64,000 bases of DNA from Ktedonobacteraceae bacterium (GCA_035653615.1 DASRBN010000025.1:124001-188000); one strand, 5' to 3'. Positions 7,707-17,505 are shown, counted from the first letter of the stretch. A program made the numbers and translations. The notes: generated by a model not told the origin, from the letters alone.

Positions 7707-8471
7707 ATGGAGCCGCAAAACTCCTATGAGCCACTCGGTTCTGAAATCAGCCGGGCAGGGAAGGCTGAAAGCAAACCACAACTGGAGCTACTCTCAATTA
7801 ACGACCTGGCTCGTTGCTGCTCCGAAGAAACGAATAAGTTTCTCAAGCAAAGCGCTTCGAATGATCGCTACTGCTTAGAGCTATTTCGCCGCGCCATCAC
7901 TCGTCATGATGACGATGCCTGGGCCTGCATCTACCAGCAGTATGCGCCTCTGGTGCTTACCTGGGTCAATCAGCACCAGAGCGCGGCGCCATTGTTGGGC
8001 CAGGATGGAAGTGGGCCGCTTGTGAATGCCGCTTTTGCCAAGTTTTCACAGGCCCTCACCCCTGCCAAAATGGATAACTTCGACTCACTGGCAGCGATTT
8101 TGAAATATTTAAAAATGTGCGTGCATAGCGTCATTGCCGACGAGGTGCGCTCGCGGCAATCGCGGCAGTATGAAGAGACATTGGAATTGATCGAGAATGA
8201 ACCGGCGTCAGAGGACCCAGCCGATGATGTTGTTTCCACTATCTCGGCGCAGGGATTGTGGCAGGTCATTCAAGAAGAACTCAACGGGGAAGAAGAGCGC
8301 GTGCTGATCTATCTTGCCTATATTCACGGCATGAAGCCCAGCGAGATCAGCAGCCAGCACCACCGCCTGTTCCCGACGGTAGAGGATGTCTATCGTATCA
8401 AACGCAATGTGTTAGAGCGATTGAGACGGAATCGCCGTCTACAAACGTTATTTAAACATCAACATCTGTAA
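7707..8471 (+). CDS. ECF-type sigma-70-like factor
   Basis: 254 residues. After an N-terminal extension of about 60 residues, a region 2-like stretch is visible (AWACIYQQYAPLVLTWV, then SLAAILKYLKMCVHSVIADEVRSRQ), an acidic linker, and a region 4-like helix-turn-helix (EEERVLIYLAYIHGMKPSEISS, then VEDVYRIKRNVLERLRRNRR). It probably binds core RNA polymerase and recognises promoters, but it is divergent from housekeeping ECF factors and may have limited promoter range. ATG 7707 has GGGAG nine bases upstream. It is followed by the zinc-finger protein gene and a TPR-CHAT protease gene on the same strand, suggesting a regulated sigma/anti-sigma pair with a protease. Confidence 0.75.
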   Translation: MEPQNSYEPLGSEISRAGKAESKPQLELLSINDLARCCSEETNKFLKQSASNDRYCLELFRRAITRHDDDAWACIYQQYAPLVLTWVNQHQSAAPLLGQDGSGPLVNAAFAKFSQALTPAKMDNFDSLAAILKYLKMCVHSVIADEVRSRQSRQYEETLELIENEPASEDPADDVVSTISAQGLWQVIQEELNGEEERVLIYLAYIHGMKPSEISSQHHRLFPTVEDVYRIKRNVLERLRRNRRLQTLFKHQHL

Positions 8472-8720
8472 CGATCAAATGATCTTGCAATATTTGCTGT
8501 GCTTTCAAATGCGCGCAAGCGCAGATACTAAAATAGCAAATGTGTTCGTTTATTCTGTTGAAAAGGACAAAAGAAGCCTGCCGGAGACGTGCGGTTTACT
8601 GGAGACAAGGGGAGAGGTCGCCTGTATCACGCGCGTGCCATGCCGGTGGGGATGGTCTGGCCTCTTTACGAAGTGGACTGTGACCATCTGATCACTATCC
8701 TATAGTAAAAGGAAACGCTC

Positions 8721-9530
8721 ATGGAGTGTAGTGAACCTGGAACTATTCGCGATGAAGAACTGCTGGCATATCTGGCGGGGGAGAGAGTACGGCCGGCCGT
8801 TGTGCAGCATCTTGGACATTGTCCGCATTGTTCGGCGCAGCTAGCAGAGTACCGCAGAATAGAACATACGCTTGTCAATAAACTCTACCGGTGGGATTGC
8901 CCATCGAATCTCACGCTGGGCGAGTACCAGTTAGGGCTGCTCGATAAGGAACATGCCATGGCTGTCAGGCTGCATCTGAGCCAGTGCGTGCTTTGTGCCG
9001 CCGAAGTAGCAACCCTCACCGAATTTCTTGCCGATGATCCAATCCTCGTTGAGCGTGTGCCTGTTCGTCCCTCCTCCCTGAATAATCATCGTCCGGCTGC
9101 CCAGGAAGTCAGAAGTGTGCTGGATCGCCTGGCGGAGCGTTCGCGCGAGCAAGTGCGGCGTATCAAAGCAACCCTGCTGCCACCGCAGCCTCGTTTTGCC
9201 TACCAGCGCAATGTGGCTCAACCCTCCGTCTGGCCGCGTCGCTATACTGCCGAGGATGTCAGTATTTCTATCCAGGTCGAGCGGGCTGCCGGTCGCAAGG
9301 AAGATGTACAATTGATAGGATTCGTCACACGCAAGGGAGCCACGTTGGAAGCATTGCAGGGCATTCCGGTCCTTCTTTCCTTGCAATCGGATGCCGTCTA
9401 CACGCAAAATATCGATGAACTCGGTAATTTCGTCTTTTCCTCGATCTCTCCCGCAACCTATACGCTGGAGTTGCAGTTGCCGGAAAGTACGATTGTGATC
9501 GAACAACTTCCGGTCACTTTGCAGGATTGA
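8721..9530 (+). CDS. Double zinc-finger anti-sigma-like protein with C-terminal beta-sandwich
   Basis: 269 residues, no membrane segment. Two successive zf-HC2-type motifs are seen: LLAYLAGERVRPAVVQHLGHCPHC (His-x3-Cys-x2-Cys, residues about 15-37) and VRLHLSQCVLCAAEVATL (residues about 80-97). A basic/proline-rich linker follows, then about 80 residues resembling a transthyretin-like or carboxypeptidase-regulatory beta-sandwich (GFVTRKG through PVLLSLQSDAVYT and GNFVFSSISPATYTLEL). Zinc anti-sigma proteins bind and silence ECF sigma factors. Its place between a sigma-like gene (249 bases upstream) and a CHAT protease gene suggests it is the sigma inhibitor and a possible CHAT substrate (inference). 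Confidence 0.78.
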   Translation: MECSEPGTIRDEELLAYLAGERVRPAVVQHLGHCPHCSAQLAEYRRIEHTLVNKLYRWDCPSNLTLGEYQLGLLDKEHAMAVRLHLSQCVLCAAEVATLTEFLADDPILVERVPVRPSSLNNHRPAAQEVRSVLDRLAERSREQVRRIKATLLPPQPRFAYQRNVAQPSVWPRRYTAEDVSISIQVERAAGRKEDVQLIGFVTRKGATLEALQGIPVLLSLQSDAVYTQNIDELGNFVFSSISPATYTLELQLPESTIVIEQLPVTLQD

Positions 9531-9554
9531 TGAAAGAGTTGACTATTATGCCGC

Positions 9555-9588
9555 CAGCCCCTACAATGTCCATTGTAGGGGCTGTTTT
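9555..9588 (+). terminator. Hairpin terminator between the zinc-finger and TPR-CHAT genes
   Basis: CAGCCCCTACAATG (9555-9568) and CATTGTAGGGGCTG (9571-9584) are a perfect 14-bp stem with a 2-base gap, followed by TTTT. It would end or attenuate the sigma/zinc-finger transcript before the TPR-CHAT gene. Confidence 0.7.
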
Positions 9589-9629
9589 GTGAACCCCGAG
9601 ATCATCTTTCACAGGACCTGCCCCGTAAT

Positions 9630-9658
9630 TTGAGATGCATAGACATACAATGTACAAT
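9630..9658 (+). promoter_or_regulatory. Promoter of the TPR-CHAT gene
   Basis: -35 TTGAGA (9630-9635), spacer of exactly 17 bases, -10 TACAAT (9653-9658), 29 bases before the ATG at 9688. The protease therefore has its own sigma-70-type promoter. Confidence 0.72.
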
Positions 9659-9687
9659 CCAGGTGAATTAGCGGAAGCCTTGCTTGC

Positions 9688-12639
9688 ATGACACCTCAAG
9701 ACCTGTTTGCCACGCTACTTGATATGGATGAGGAAGAGGGGCGGCATGTACTGCGAACTGAGATCCCCGCGTATGATAGCGCCTCGATTGATGTGCTGGT
9801 GGAATTGATGAAGCGCGAGGCGGACCGCCAGTGGGTCAAAGATTCGCAGCGCTCGTTTGTGATGGCCGGTTACCTGCTGTGTATTGGCGATCTGCTGCGT
9901 GATAAATATGTACACGCGCTTGGGTTAATGGCCCGTGGTGATGCGCTGCGACGTATGGATCGAGACAACGATGCGCTGCCATTTTTGGATGCTGCCGGAG
10001 AGGAATTTCTCGCAATCGGCGATGAGGTGGGCTGGGCGCGAACTCGTATTGGGCGTGTCAGCGCCTGCCTGCGCTTGAATCGCACGACCGAGGCGCTGCG
10101 CGACGCAGCTGCCGCCCGCGAAGTCTTTGTACGTCATGGGAAGCTGCTGCGGGCCGGGCAAATTGATGTCAATGCAGCGCTCATCAATTACGAGCTGGGT
10201 CAATACGACCAGGCTTTGCGTCTCTTCGACCGCGCAATTGAAACATACACACGCCAGGGGGAAGGCGTTGATCTCCATATCGCCCGCGCGCGCGGCAATA
10301 AGGCTATTACACTCGCGGCGATGGGGAGATTTCGCGAAGCCGTAGCATTGCATGAGCAAGCGCGTGCCACTTTTGCCAGGCACCGGGGCCAAGAAATCTC
10401 TGTAGCGCGAGAAGAATTAAACATCGCCCAGATTTATGCCGCCCAGGGCCATTATAGTCCGGCCCTACTGCTCTTCAATCGCAGTCGCGCAAACTTTCTG
10501 CAACACAATATGCTATCGGAAGCAGCTGAAGTCGCCCAGCAGACCTGTCTTTGCCTGTTGCGCTTGAATCGCGCTCAAGAAGCCTACGAGCTTGCCGGTG
10601 AGACAATTAAGTATTTTCGCACGTCGAAGCACCAGAATCGCCATAATCTTGCCCACTCGCTGATGTATCGCGCTGAAGCTGCTATGTTGATGGGCGATGT
10701 GGGTGGGGCCGATGAGATGCTACAAGAGGCGAGCAATATTCTCGAATCGATCGGCTTTATGGCTCTGGCGACGGTTGTGCGATTGAAAAAGGCCGAACTC
10801 TACTTTGCCGATGGTCAACTGGAAGCGAGCTTACGTGAGGCCCGTCATGTGGCCGATGCTTTCGCGGACCAGGAAGCCTTGCCCCAGCTGGCACGTGCCT
10901 CGCTGCTCCAGGCTCGCATTGCCGCGACGCTTGGTGATACCGCGACGGCGGGTGATCTCTGCGACCAGGCGCTCGATATCGCAAAGGGTCAGGGACTGCT
11001 TGAAATGCAATATCTCTGCTATTACCTGCTTGGCCAGATTGCCGAATATCATGATGATCTGGAGACGGCGGCAGGCTATTATGATCGCGCTATCCAGGGC
11101 ATTGATGATGTACAGAGCCTCCTGGTGATGGATGAACGCAGCACGTTCTTACAGGATAAAGGCGATGTGTACCGGCGCGCGATCATCCTGGCGCTGAGAC
11201 GCGGGAATATCGATAGGGCGCTTGTCTATGTCGAAAAGGCCAAATCTCGCGTCCTTGGCGATTACCTGCGCAACAACATAGATATTCGCCTGCGGGCCGG
11301 AGATAAGGCGAGCGAGGCGATTCTTGAAGACCTGGCGCGGCTGCGTGAAGAACAGGCCTGGTATAGCTCGCTGGTCTACGAGTCGGAACAGGAAGGTAAT
11401 CTGAGCGATACAGCCATCATGCGTATTCGCGCTATGAAGCCTGGAGAAGCGCGGCGCGAGATGCAGAAGCGCGAACGCTATATTGAGCGCCTGCTGGAAC
11501 AGATGCAGCTGCGCCTGGCCGGAGACCTGGTGTCGCGCCCGCGCACAAAATGGACGGATAGTATCGTCACTTCGCTGTGGCCCAAACTTGAGCGCTCGAT
11601 GATCATACTGGAATATTACCTGACCGGGCAGGACCTGTATATTTTCCAGCTTACTCGCGATGGTATCGATGTACAGGTTGTTGCGGGAGCCGTTCCCAAA
11701 GTGGAGCGCCTGCTCTCGCTCTGGCGCGTCAACCTGGAACTGGCGGCGCAGGCGAGCGGCGCGCAGGATCGCGCCCAGGCCTTCGCAGGCCTGCAAGAGA
11801 ACAGCCTGGGATTGTTGCAGCGGCTTTACGATCTCCTGCTCAAGCCGGTCTCCCATGCCCTCGAAAGGCGCGAACACCTGACGATCATTCCTTACGGCAT
11901 GCTGCATTACCTGCCCTTCCATTGCTTGTTTGATGGCGTGCAATTTGTAGTGGAACGCCTCGACGTTTCCTACCTGCCTGCTGCCGCGCTGCTAGATATC
12001 TGCCGCCAACGGGGGCAGCGTATCGCGGCAAAAGGCGTACACCTGCCGGATTCGCTGGTGATGGGGATAAGCGATGGCGGTCGCCTCGCCTTTGCGGTGC
12101 AGGAAGCTGAGGCTGTGGCGAAGCGTCTGGGCGCCCCATGCTTGCTGAATGAAGCAGCAACTACTACCATCTTGCAGCAGAAGGGGGCGCGCAGTCCTAT
12201 CGTTCATATCGCGGCTCACGGCCTGTCGCGCCTCGATGCCCCGAACTTTTCGCACATCAAGCTCGCGGATCGCCAGCTCAGCACCATCGAAGTGTTCAAC
12301 CTCGATCTCTCATCCTGTTCGCTGGTAACCTTGAGCGCCTGCGAAACGGGACGCGCCATGATCGGCGGTGTTGACGAGGTAATCGGCCTGGGACGGGGTT
12401 TCCTGTACTCCGGCGCGGCCTCGCTGTTGCCGACACTGTGGAAGGTTGACGATGCCAGCAGCGCGGAACTGATGGAAATGTTTTACCAGGCCCTGCTCAG
12501 CGATTATAGCAAAGCTGCTGCCCTCGCCGGCGCCCAACGCGCTTTCCTAGCACGTGCGCGAACCTCCATTCGCCCCTATCGCGTGCATCCGTACTTCTGG
12601 GCGGCATTTCATCTGATAGGCGACCCTGGCAAGTTATAA
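9688..12639 (+). CDS. TPR-CHAT caspase-like protease
   Basis: 983 residues. Residues from about 60 to 500 are repeated alpha-helical TPR units (for example AALINYELGQYDQALRLFDR and AKGQGLLEMQYLCYYLLGQI). A charged helical linker follows, and the C-terminal quarter is a CHAT domain. The catalytic dyad is visible as His844 in HIAAHG and Cys885 in LSACETG, with the typical following VDEVIGLGRGFLYSGAASLL and LPTLWKVDD stretches. CHAT proteases are caspase/separase relatives that cut specific protein partners when their sensor domain is triggered. It is transcribed from its own promoter, 157 bases after the zinc-finger gene; the neighbours suggest the substrate is the anti-sigma-like protein (inference). 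Confidence 0.9.
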   Translation: MTPQDLFATLLDMDEEEGRHVLRTEIPAYDSASIDVLVELMKREADRQWVKDSQRSFVMAGYLLCIGDLLRDKYVHALGLMARGDALRRMDRDNDALPFLDAAGEEFLAIGDEVGWARTRIGRVSACLRLNRTTEALRDAAAAREVFVRHGKLLRAGQIDVNAALINYELGQYDQALRLFDRAIETYTRQGEGVDLHIARARGNKAITLAAMGRFREAVALHEQARATFARHRGQEISVAREELNIAQIYAAQGHYSPALLLFNRSRANFLQHNMLSEAAEVAQQTCLCLLRLNRAQEAYELAGETIKYFRTSKHQNRHNLAHSLMYRAEAAMLMGDVGGADEMLQEASNILESIGFMALATVVRLKKAELYFADGQLEASLREARHVADAFADQEALPQLARASLLQARIAATLGDTATAGDLCDQALDIAKGQGLLEMQYLCYYLLGQIAEYHDDLETAAGYYDRAIQGIDDVQSLLVMDERSTFLQDKGDVYRRAIILALRRGNIDRALVYVEKAKSRVLGDYLRNNIDIRLRAGDKASEAILEDLARLREEQAWYSSLVYESEQEGNLSDTAIMRIRAMKPGEARREMQKRERYIERLLEQMQLRLAGDLVSRPRTKWTDSIVTSLWPKLERSMIILEYYLTGQDLYIFQLTRDGIDVQVVAGAVPKVERLLSLWRVNLELAAQASGAQDRAQAFAGLQENSLGLLQRLYDLLLKPVSHALERREHLTIIPYGMLHYLPFHCLFDGVQFVVERLDVSYLPAAALLDICRQRGQRIAAKGVHLPDSLVMGISDGGRLAFAVQEAEAVAKRLGAPCLLNEAATTTILQQKGARSPIVHIAAHGLSRLDAPNFSHIKLADRQLSTIEVFNLDLSSCSLVTLSACETGRAMIGGVDEVIGLGRGFLYSGAASLLPTLWKVDDASSAELMEMFYQALLSDYSKAAALAGAQRAFLARARTSIRPYRVHPYFWAAFHLIGDPGKL

Positions 12640-12656
12640 AGGAATGAGGAATCGTC

Positions 12657-13958
12657 ATGAAGTACCTGGCGCCGGAGTATGTCTATACGCCTCAAGGCTT
12701 GCAGGCCGGTATGGTTATCTCTGTCTCTGACGAGGGGTTCATCGCAGATGTTACAAATGCGAAGGAACAGGTCGATGGCTCCTCAAAGATTGAGATGCTT
12801 CCAGGTGTCGCGCTCCTGCCAGGCTTCGTGAATGCGCACAGCCATGTTTTCCAGCGCGCCTTGCGAGGTCATACCCACCGTCCTCTTTCGCGACAAGATA
12901 CGTTCTGGACGTGGCGGTATGCCATGTACGCGGAAGCGCAGCGTCTGAACCCTGATCTACTCTATGCGCAGGCCCTGAACGCGTACCGTGAAATGCTGGC
13001 GGCAGGCTATATCAGTGTGGGTGAATTTCATTACGTTCATCATCAATCAGGCGGGCAGCCCTACGCGAACCCAAATGCGATGGCAGAGGCCATCTTACAG
13101 GCGGGGCATGACGCGGGCATTCGCGTCGTCTTGCTCATGACGGCCTATGCCCAGAGCGGCTTTCACCAGCCGCCAGAGGAAGGCCAGCGCCGCTTCTGTG
13201 ATGCCTCGGTTGAAGCTTTTCTTGAGCGCGTCGAGGCTTTGCGCGTGACGGGCATTCCTATTGGCATCGCGCCGCATTCTGTGCGGGCCGTACCCGAATC
13301 CTGGTTTCGTGCCATTATCGACTATTGCCGTAGCTATCACCTGCCCATGCATATTCATGCTGACGAGCAGATGGCCGAGATCGAGCAATGCCGGGCCGCC
13401 TATGACTGTACTCCCATAGAACTATTGGAGCGTTTCGGCGCGCTGGATTCGTTGACGACGATTGTTCATGCTACCCATGCCAATGCCACAGAGATCGAAC
13501 TGCTCGCGCAGCATGGATGTACGGTATGCGTCTGTCCAACCACCGAGGGCGATTTAGGTGATGGCATCGCGCCTTATGCAGAACTGCTCGCCGCGCGGAT
13601 TCCGCTGGCGATTGGCTCGGATAGCAATACGCGCCTCGATCCCATCGAGGAGTTGCGCTGGGCCGAATATACGGCTCGCATGCGCTACCAGCGGCGCCGG
13701 GTCCTGGTTGCCGGGAAAATGGCCTCTCCTGGTCCGCTTTTGCTCGCGTATGGCACGCAAATGGGAGCAAAGTCCCTTACCTTAAAGACAGGGACAATTG
13801 CTCCCGGAATGAGCGCCGATTTTGTTGCCATAGACCTGGAACATCCTTCGCTATCGGGCTGGACTCCAGAAGATTTCCTGGATGTCCTGTTCTTCGGAGC
13901 GGCAGCGGATGTTATTAAACAGGTGTGGGTGCAGGGGAACAGCGTGAAAATTGGATAG
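12657..13958 (+). CDS. hutF: Formimidoylglutamate deiminase
   Basis: 433-residue amidohydrolase-fold enzyme, full length. Metal-binding HSHVFQRALRG lies near residue 60, followed by HIHADEQMAEIEQC, the histidine in IVHATHAN, and CPTTEGDLGDGI with SDSNTRLDPIEEL, the pattern of N-formimino-L-glutamate deiminases rather than guanine or cytosine deaminases. It converts N-formimino-L-glutamate to N-formyl-L-glutamate and ammonia in the five-step histidine degradation route. No other hut gene is in the window, so the rest of the pathway must lie elsewhere. It starts 17 bases after the CHAT gene with GGAATGAGGA upstream and is convergent with the tricorn gene, 8 bases apart. Confidence 0.9.
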   Translation: MKYLAPEYVYTPQGLQAGMVISVSDEGFIADVTNAKEQVDGSSKIEMLPGVALLPGFVNAHSHVFQRALRGHTHRPLSRQDTFWTWRYAMYAEAQRLNPDLLYAQALNAYREMLAAGYISVGEFHYVHHQSGGQPYANPNAMAEAILQAGHDAGIRVVLLMTAYAQSGFHQPPEEGQRRFCDASVEAFLERVEALRVTGIPIGIAPHSVRAVPESWFRAIIDYCRSYHLPMHIHADEQMAEIEQCRAAYDCTPIELLERFGALDSLTTIVHATHANATEIELLAQHGCTVCVCPTTEGDLGDGIAPYAELLAARIPLAIGSDSNTRLDPIEELRWAEYTARMRYQRRRVLVAGKMASPGPLLLAYGTQMGAKSLTLKTGTIAPGMSADFVAIDLEHPSLSGWTPEDFLDVLFFGAAADVIKQVWVQGNSVKIG

Positions 13959-13966
13959 GAAAATCC

Positions 13967-16900
13967 TCATCTTCTTGCTTTCCTCGGCTTCTCCTCGGGC
14001 TTCGGTTCCAGCGCCGGCACCTCTTCGATGCGCCGCAGCGCCTCCGCGATGGCGCGTTCCAATTGTGGATCGAGACCCCTGGTATAGTCCTGTGGCGCGA
14101 TATCGACCTCGATGTCGGGATCGGTACCGTAGTTTTCTACGCGCCAGCCTACATCCTTAAACCAGAAGGCGAATTCTGGCTGCGTGGTCACCGTACCATC
14201 AACCAATCTATGGCGCGCGCTAATGCCGATAACGCCGCCCCATGTGCGCATGCCGATGAGTGGCCCCAGACCCATCAGTTTGAAGCTGTGGCTGAAGATA
14301 TCGCCGTCTGAACCCGCGTGTTCATTGGTGAGCGCTACCATAGGCCCGCGTGGTGACTCGTAAGGATAGCCCGTTGGCTGCCCCCAGCGCCGGAATGAAT
14401 AGGCGACGCGTCGTCGAGTCAATTTCTCAAGCAGCAGCCCCGAAACATTACCCCCGCCATTCCAGCGCACATCGACGAGCAGCGCGGGATAATCGAATTC
14501 CGCCAGGTAGCTGCGGTGAAATTCGGCGTAGCCGTTCGCTCCCATATCAGGAATATGGATGTAGCCGACACGTCCCTGCGATGCCTCGTGTACGATGCTG
14601 CGGTTGCGCTCTACCCACTCGCGATAGCGCGCATCCCATTCGCTCTCCAGGGCTTTCACTGTAATCACGCGAATTTCTCCAGTGGCTGCTTCCTCGATGG
14701 TCAGCTGCACCTCGTTCTCGGCCTGATTGACCAGCAGTTCCTGCGGACTACGATTCGGCCCGACGCGCTGGCCGTTAATAGCAATGATTGCATCCCCTTC
14801 GTTGACATTCAATCCCGGCCCGGTCAGCGGTGAGGTTTCCATTTCATTCGCGGGGTCGCCCTTGACGATGTGCGCGATACGATAGCGCTCGCTTTCTGCA
14901 TCATAGCTCCAATCAACACCCAGGAATCCCTGCCGGTAATAGGGGCCGCGCCGGTATTCCCCGCCAAATTCATAGGCATGGGAAGTTCCCAGTTCGCCCT
15001 GGATTTCCCAGAAGAGATCGGAAAGTTCCGCACGCGAGCTAACACGCTCCAGTAGTGGGGCATATTGTTTATAGACCGCGTCCCAATCGATGCCCGACAT
15101 ATCCTCCGTCCAGAATTGCTCGCGCTGGAGCCGCCACGCCTCGGCAAACATCTGATTCCACTCTGCTGCCGGTTGCACCGAGACTTTCACACGATGCAGA
15201 TCAATCCAGCCACTTTCACGACCTGGCTCCTTCTTTTCCCCCTTTGGGGGTTTGTCGCCCGCTTTGAGCACGCGCAAACGATGATGCGCCCTGTAAATCA
15301 TCGTCTTGCGGTCGCGTGAAAGATCGAAGCCGCTCACTTCTCCCGTGAGATATTCCACTTTGTGGGCTGCGAAGTCGTAATACTCGATATGTCCTTTGGG
15401 GTGCGGGTCGTCCGTAGGCTGGTGAAGAGTCCCCGTAATAGGAAATGACAGGAATAAAGCCTTGCCCTTGATACCGAGCACCGCGCTGTAACGTCCTTCT
15501 GCTACCGGGAAAGGTAGGACACGCGAGGTGATTCCATCCAGGTCGATTTGTAAGGCTTCTGGTGTTTCTTCACCCTCCTCTTTTTCTTCCTCCTCAACTT
15601 CGTCCTGATCGTTAGATTCTCCATTATCTTGCGAGGTTGAGGATTTTTCTGACTTGCCGTTGTCCTTCTCGTTCTTTTTCTCATCCGGGGCCTTCGGCTC
15701 TGGAATGAAAGGCGAGCGCAAGTCGCGTTGCAGCATGATCGCGTAAGGTTTGACGCCGCGTGGGAAACCTAGCTCGAATTGCAGGCTATCATAAACCGGA
15801 TTGAGGATGCGATAGCCCAGGAAGTGGAGATATTTGCCCTCGGGATCGAAGGAAGGACGAACATCTTCCAGAACGGGTTCGGTCGCGAAGTGTGTTTCGC
15901 CGCTTTCCACGTTGCACAGTTTAATGGCCGTTTTTTGCTCCGTAAAAGTAAATCCATAGGCCAACCAGCGTCCATCAGGTGACCAGTCCATGCCGCGTAT
16001 ACGCGCGTAGTCGCTGCGGTCAAGCACGCGAACTGTCCCTTCCTCCAGATCGGCGACGAGCAGTTCATTCCGGTGATTGGTAATAGCAACTTTGTCGTCG
16101 GTAGGTGAAACGGCCAGATCGACCGCGCGACCAAATTCGATATCAGGAAATGTTTTTGCCTCGCCGGTACCATCCGGGTTGAAGACAATCAGGCCTTCGC
16201 GCCCGGCAGCGTCGTGAATCGCTATCAGGCGTTTGCCGTCGTTGAGCCATTCAAGGAAGCGATAGCGCACACCATCTGGCTCGCCATGTTGTAATACCGG
16301 CCCCTCCCAGTTGCCCATTGTGAAAGCTTTACCACGCGTGGTAAGCGCTAAGGCATATCCCTGCGGGTGTAGCGCGTAGGTATCGAGGTATTCCGAGGCC
16401 GAGACAAATTTGCGGTTGCGCTGGGTGCGTATGCTCGGCAAATCCACGTCCAGGTGTTGGACGGTATCAGTATCGGGATCGAGCACGTAAAGCTCAGCGC
16501 CGGCGTGATAGACCAGCCGCTGCCCGTCGCTTGAGAGGTTGCGCGCATAGAACTCCTGGTGATCGGTATGACGGCGAATATCCTCACCCGCCGGTGTGCA
16601 GGAATAGACATTTCCAACACCCTCATGGTCGGAGAGGAAGTAAATACGCTCTCCGACCCAGCATGGAGTAGCAATGTTGCCTTTTAGATTGAGCAGTCTC
16701 TGGAATACGCCATTCCCGCCGGCATCACACCATAAATGACCAGCTGTGCCCCCGCGATAGCGTTTCCAGTACGCGGGTTCGCGAATGTTGCGGCCGATAA
16801 CGATACCTCCACGAGGACCATACGATATAGCATTCGCCATCCCTACCTCTACCTGGCGTGGTTGTCCTCCAGCGGGATCGATGGCATAGATCACGCTCGC

Positions 16901-17239
16901 GCGAGGTGTAAACTGGCCTGCGTTGCTGGCATAGAGGATAGAAGCGCCGTCGGGAGACCACCCCGCCACACGGCAGGTAGCGGATTGGAAAGTGAGCCGC
17001 CGGGTTATCCCGCCATCGGACGGCATGATATAGACTTCACCCGGCCCTTCCTCGCGGCCCGTAAATGCCAGCCATTTGCCATCTGGTGAAAAATGTGGAT
17101 GGCTTGCTTCGTTCACTCCGGCAGTCAGGCGCTCAGCCCGCCCGCCCGCGCTCGACACAAGCCACAGATCATCCTCCGCGACAAACACAATCTGATCCTG
17201 GTAAATGGTTGGGTAGCGTACATATCCTTTCGATGGCAT
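13967..17239 (-). CDS. Tricorn protease (S41 family)
   Basis: 1090 residues from ATG 17239, which has AAGGAG 7 bases upstream. The order of domains is typical: N-terminal beta-propeller repeats (HPHFSPDGKWLAFTG, VAGWSPDGASILYAS), a second propeller (DWSPDGRWLAYGF), a C1 helical region, a PDZ domain (NVNEGDAIIAINGQRVGP) and the S41 catalytic domain. His in GTSHAYEFGG and Ser-Asp in EHAGSDGDIF match the tricorn His and Ser/Asp residues. It degrades oligopeptides released by other proteases in the cytosol. An unusual low-complexity insert of alternating Lys/Glu/Asp/Ser lies at about residues 515-570, between the propellers and the PDZ part. Confidence 0.93.
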   Translation of the reverse strand: MPSKGYVRYPTIYQDQIVFVAEDDLWLVSSAGGRAERLTAGVNEASHPHFSPDGKWLAFTGREEGPGEVYIMPSDGGITRRLTFQSATCRVAGWSPDGASILYASNAGQFTPRASVIYAIDPAGGQPRQVEVGMANAISYGPRGGIVIGRNIREPAYWKRYRGGTAGHLWCDAGGNGVFQRLLNLKGNIATPCWVGERIYFLSDHEGVGNVYSCTPAGEDIRRHTDHQEFYARNLSSDGQRLVYHAGAELYVLDPDTDTVQHLDVDLPSIRTQRNRKFVSASEYLDTYALHPQGYALALTTRGKAFTMGNWEGPVLQHGEPDGVRYRFLEWLNDGKRLIAIHDAAGREGLIVFNPDGTGEAKTFPDIEFGRAVDLAVSPTDDKVAITNHRNELLVADLEEGTVRVLDRSDYARIRGMDWSPDGRWLAYGFTFTEQKTAIKLCNVESGETHFATEPVLEDVRPSFDPEGKYLHFLGYRILNPVYDSLQFELGFPRGVKPYAIMLQRDLRSPFIPEPKAPDEKKNEKDNGKSEKSSTSQDNGESNDQDEVEEEEKEEGEETPEALQIDLDGITSRVLPFPVAEGRYSAVLGIKGKALFLSFPITGTLHQPTDDPHPKGHIEYYDFAAHKVEYLTGEVSGFDLSRDRKTMIYRAHHRLRVLKAGDKPPKGEKKEPGRESGWIDLHRVKVSVQPAAEWNQMFAEAWRLQREQFWTEDMSGIDWDAVYKQYAPLLERVSSRAELSDLFWEIQGELGTSHAYEFGGEYRRGPYYRQGFLGVDWSYDAESERYRIAHIVKGDPANEMETSPLTGPGLNVNEGDAIIAINGQRVGPNRSPQELLVNQAENEVQLTIEEAATGEIRVITVKALESEWDARYREWVERNRSIVHEASQGRVGYIHIPDMGANGYAEFHRSYLAEFDYPALLVDVRWNGGGNVSGLLLEKLTRRRVAYSFRRWGQPTGYPYESPRGPMVALTNEHAGSDGDIFSHSFKLMGLGPLIGMRTWGGVIGISARHRLVDGTVTTQPEFAFWFKDVGWRVENYGTDPDIEVDIAPQDYTRGLDPQLERAIAEALRRIEEVPALEPKPEEKPRKARR

Positions 17240-17442
17240 AGGTTCTCCTTTTAGCCTCTGCACATATGTTTACCGGTTGCTGCTTTAGAGCAAAAGCATA
17301 CCATAAATAATAAAGAACTGATTTTTGGAGTGGCATAGTCTATTCTACCACAGCGGCAGACTGATTGTCGAGGCTAAAATGACTGCGCTCGCTCACAACC
17401 TGATCAGGTAGCAGCTACTCTAAAAGCCCTGTACAAACGTCG

Positions 17443-17448
17443 TATAAT
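17443..17448 (+). promoter_or_regulatory. -10 candidate for the first MFS gene
   Basis: Perfect TATAAT at 17443-17448, 57 bases before the ATG at 17506; the -35 region (about 17420-17426) is a poor match. Nothing else is recognised in 17240-17505. Confidence 0.4.
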
Positions 17449-17505
17449 AAAAGCGCCAAAGAAATCCGTAGTGTTTATCACCAGATAGATAGGTTATCAG
17501 TATTT

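Noticed and set aside
8479-8691. 70-residue frame between the sigma-like and zinc-finger genes
   Set aside because: No ribosome-binding site, odd composition and no homology recognised; probably non-coding spacer.
8680-8700. CRP-like site (TGTGA then TCACT) before the zinc-finger gene
   Set aside because: The spacing is 8 instead of 6 bases and the promoter is unclear.
11149-11943. Minus-strand frame inside the TPR-CHAT gene
   Set aside because: Shadow of the CHAT gene; no family features.
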